64,000 nucleotides of DNA from contig NZ_KE384071.1 in NCBI RefSeq assembly GCF_000423665.1, positions 466,690 through 530,689 on the forward strand, written 5' to 3'. Positions 62,110 to 64,000 of this stretch are shown one piece after another. Source of the stretch: Solirubrobacter soli DSM 22325 (GTDB taxonomy: Bacteria > Actinomycetota > Thermoleophilia > Solirubrobacterales > Solirubrobacteraceae). A program made the position numbers and the translations under genes. Numbering within the stretch: position 1 is the stretch's first letter; each line of letters starts with the position of its first letter. Under the pieces are notes generated by a model. The model searched no databases. It had not been told where the DNA came from and saw only the letters and a program-made list of their open reading frames with translations.

Positions 62110-62702
62110 AGCGCGCGACGACCCGCGAAGGCGCGGCCGAGGGTGACCTCGTCGGCGTACTCGAGGTCGCCGCCGACGGGGAGGCCGGAGGCGAGTCGCG
62201 TGACCGCGACGTCCGGCATGCGCTGATGCAGCTCGCCCGCGATGTGCAGCGCGGTCGCCTCACCCGTCGTGGTGGGGTTGGTGGCCAGCACGACCTCGCG
62301 GATGCCTTCGTCGACCCGGCGGTAGAGCTGGGCGAGGCGCAGGTCCTCGGGTTCGACACCGTCGATCGGCGACAGCGCTCCGCCGAGCACGTGGTAGCGG
62401 CCGCGGAACTCGTGGGTGCGCTCGATCGGGATCACGTCCTGCGGCTCCTCGACCACGCACAGCGTGCTCAGGTCGCGCCGTTCGTCGAGGCAGATCGTGC
62501 AGCGCGGACCCTCGGCGAGGTTGAAGCAGATCTCGCAGAAGCTGATCTTCTCCTTGACGTCGATGATCGCCTGGGCGAGCGCCCGGGCGTCGAGGTCGGA
62601 GGTGCGCAGCACGTGGAACGCCAAGCGCTGCGCGGTGCGGTTGCCGATCCCCGGCAGCTTGGAGAGCTCGGTGACGAGCCGCTGGAGGGGCGGTGCGAGC
62701 AA
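62106..62702 (-). CDS. recR: Recombination protein RecR
   Basis: A 198-residue RecR from TTG at 62702, one base after the ybaB stop; the upstream in-frame stretch is not conserved in the family and the length fits exactly. Helix-hairpin-helix LSKLPGIGNRTAQRLAFHVL, zinc finger CEICFNLAEGPRCTIC, and Toprim motifs (LCVVEEPQDV, ALSPIDGV). It acts with RecO/RecF to load RecA at gaps. Member of the conserved dnaX-ybaB-recR operon. Confidence 0.93.
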   Translation of the reverse strand: MLAPPLQRLVTELSKLPGIGNRTAQRLAFHVLRTSDLDARALAQAIIDVKEKISFCEICFNLAEGPRCTICLDERRDLSTLCVVEEPQDVIPIERTHEFRGRYHVLGGALSPIDGVEPEDLRLAQLYRRVDEGIREVVLATNPTTTGEATALHIAGELHQRMPDVAVTRLASGLPVGGDLEYADEVTLGRAFAGRRAL

Positions 62703-62703
62703 C

Positions 62704-63138
62704 CTACTTGCGCTTTTGTGCGCGCCTTGCGGCTCGGTTGGGCGCGCCGCCGCTGGGAAGGCCACCCGGCGCGCCGCCCCCACCGAGGCCGCCCATGCCG
62801 CCCAGACCGAGCGACTCGAGCGCGCTCATCGGGTCGAAGCCGCCCTGCTCGGCACCGCCGAGCTGGCTCTGCTGGAGCTCCTCAGCCTTGCGCAGCGCCT
62901 CGTTGATCGCGGCGACGACCATGTCCTGCAGCATCTCGACGTCCTCGGGATCGACCGCGTCGGGGTCGATCGTGAGCTCCTGCAGGCGCATGTCGCCGCT
63001 GAAGACGACCTTGACCATCCCGCCGCCCGCGGACGCGTCGACGGTCTGCTCCTTGAGTTTCTCCTGCGCCTCCTGCTGCTGCGCGAGCATCGCCTGCGCC
63101 TCGGCGAGCATCTTCTGAAGGTTGGGCGGCTGGGGCAT
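62704..63138 (-). CDS. YbaB/EbfC nucleoid-associated protein
   Basis: A 144-residue DNA-binding protein: N-terminal helix PNLQKMLAEAQAMLAQQQEAQEKL, central sheet with VKVVFSGDMRLQELTIDP, and helical DMVVAAINEALRKAEEL. The C-terminal 45 residues are an added Gly-rich tail (GGMGGLGGGGAPGG) ending in basic residues. Starts within the dnaX stop (TGATG). Confidence 0.93.
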   Translation of the reverse strand: MPQPPNLQKMLAEAQAMLAQQQEAQEKLKEQTVDASAGGGMVKVVFSGDMRLQELTIDPDAVDPEDVEMLQDMVVAAINEALRKAEELQQSQLGGAEQGGFDPMSALESLGLGGMGGLGGGGAPGGLPSGGAPNRAARRAQKRK

Positions 63139-64000
63139 CAGGTCTGCTCCTCAGGGTCGGGAGGGAGCTCCTCCGCGTCGAACTCCTCCATGAAACGCTG
63201 CACGAGATCCTCCTCGGACAGCTTCGGCGTCGCGGCCGCGGCGGCCGCGAGCGCCGGCAGCGGCTCGTTCTCCGAGCGCAGCTCGTACGCGAGCCGCAGC
63301 GACGACCCCGTCACGGACCGGATCGCCTTGACGAGCAGGTCGCGGTTCGCCGGGTCCTCGGCCTTGCGCTTGAGGAACGACGACGTCTCCGGCCACGCGA
63401 GCGTCAGGTCCTCCCCGCGCAGCGCGGCCGGCGCGCAGTCCTCGAGCGCCGCGGCGAGCATCGGCGTGCCCTCGCGCAACTCCTCGATGATCGCCGGCCA
63501 GGACTCCCCGAACCGCGCGAGCGAGAGGTCGATGCTGGCGGCGGGAGCGGGCGCGTCGGCGTCGACCGTCGCGGTCGCGGTCACCCGGTCGGCGTGCAGC
63601 TCGCGGGCGACCGCCTCGGCGGCCTGCTCGGCCGCGGCCTGCGCCTGCGCCTGGGTGGCGTGAGGCGCGCCGGGCAGCGTGGCGTCGACGACGATCGGCT
63701 GCCCGTCGACCCGCGCCGCGATGTGGACGTCGGTCCGACCCCGCTCGTCGGGCGGCGGCGCGGCACCTTCGATGTGGATCGTCGCGGCGGCGTGCGCGGA
63801 CTCGAACGGCTCCTCCTCGTACGGCGGCGGCCCGTCGTAGGGCGGAGCGTCGGAGCCGGGATCGCCGAACGCGGCGGGCGCGCTCGCGCCGTTCGAGGGC
63901 GCGGGCGGCGCGGCGTGGGCGGGCGGCGCGGCGTTGGACGGCGGCGCGGCCTGCGCGGGCGGTGCGGCCTGCGGCGGCGCGGCGTGCCCGGCGGGCGCGG
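63138..64000 (-). CDS. dnaX: DNA polymerase III subunit gamma/tau, C-terminal part
   Basis: The frame stays open to the window edge, so the ATPase domain lies outside. Visible are an Ala/Pro-rich linker (AAPPAQAAPPSNAAPP) and a C-terminal domain with WPAIIEELREG and ALRGEDLTLAW. Residues of the type LVKAIRSVTGSSLRLAYEL match the tau C-terminal fold. Position directly before ybaB and recR supports dnaX. Clamp-loader component of the replisome. Confidence 0.85.
   Translation of the reverse strand, partial: APAGHAAPPQAAPPAQAAPPSNAAPPAHAAPPAPSNGASAPAAFGDPGSDAPPYDGPPPYEEEPFESAHAAATIHIEGAAPPPDERGRTDVHIAARVDGQPIVVDATLPGAPHATQAQAQAAAEQAAEAVARELHADRVTATATVDADAPAPAASIDLSLARFGESWPAIIEELREGTPMLAAALEDCAPAALRGEDLTLAWPETSSFLKRKAEDPANRDLLVKAIRSVTGSSLRLAYELRSENEPLPALAAAAAATPKLSEEDLVQRFMEEFDAEELPPDPEEQT

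Overview
The window looks like chromosomal DNA of a high-GC actinobacterium, most likely a Solirubrobacterales member (Thermoleophilia, Solirubrobacter-like). The support is very GC-rich coding DNA, many GTG and some TTG starts, several leaderless-type promoters, a single-chain glycyl-tRNA synthetase, the dnaX-ybaB-recR and lysC-asd gene orders, and many secreted proteins that share a Cys-bearing C-terminal domain. This placement is inference from gene content. No rRNA, tRNA, CRISPR array, insertion sequence or phage gene was seen. Genes are densely packed: ATGA/GTGA overlaps are common, and many convergent pairs overlap at their 3' ends.

Layout. 1-7.3 kb: a DUF350-like fragment, ketopantoate reductase, a secreted cupredoxin, an operon of a tandem cupredoxin and a two-domain laccase, a GGGTCAGACCC-type repeat, rsmI, a ROK kinase and an LCP ligase. 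7.3-16.6 kb: four large secreted paralogues in a row, each with 6-7 PKD-like modules carrying a DxDxDG motif and a conserved vicinal Cys-Cys; their order is A-B-A-B. 16.6-23.9 kb: two acyl-CoA dehydrogenases, EamA exporter, FmdB-like protein, glyS coupled to an R2-like/SCP2 fusion, then TetR and an alpha/beta hydrolase. 23.9-31 kb: MFS pump, cupredoxin, trypsin-like protease, DrrAB-type ABC exporter, M23 peptidase, Lrp regulator. 31-40 kb: DHA2 pump, NmrA/AraC pair, SGNH protein, methyltransferase, aldo-keto reductase, lon. 40-45 kb: iron-siderophore ABC uptake locus with one frameshifted permease and an iron-box-like divergent promoter. 45-51 kb: EAL protein, MBL hydrolase, CPA1 antiporter, SDR, SRPBCC, an AT-hook/winged-helix protein, mdh, M50 protease. 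52-56 kb: a strongly folded inverted-repeat element followed by sdhA-sdhB-sdhE, a type-E (CCG-domain) succinate/fumarate:quinone oxidoreductase without cytochrome b. 56-64 kb: RTX-like protein, lysC-asd, secreted proline-rich proteins, and recR-ybaB-dnaX (dnaX cut by the window edge).

The most notable items are the A-B-A-B secreted cluster, the type-E Sdh with its upstream hairpin element and start-codon palindrome, two divergent promoters in which the operator contains both -10 boxes, the frameshifted siderophore permease beside an ATPase whose reading frame runs into the neighbouring gene, and the AT-hook protein.
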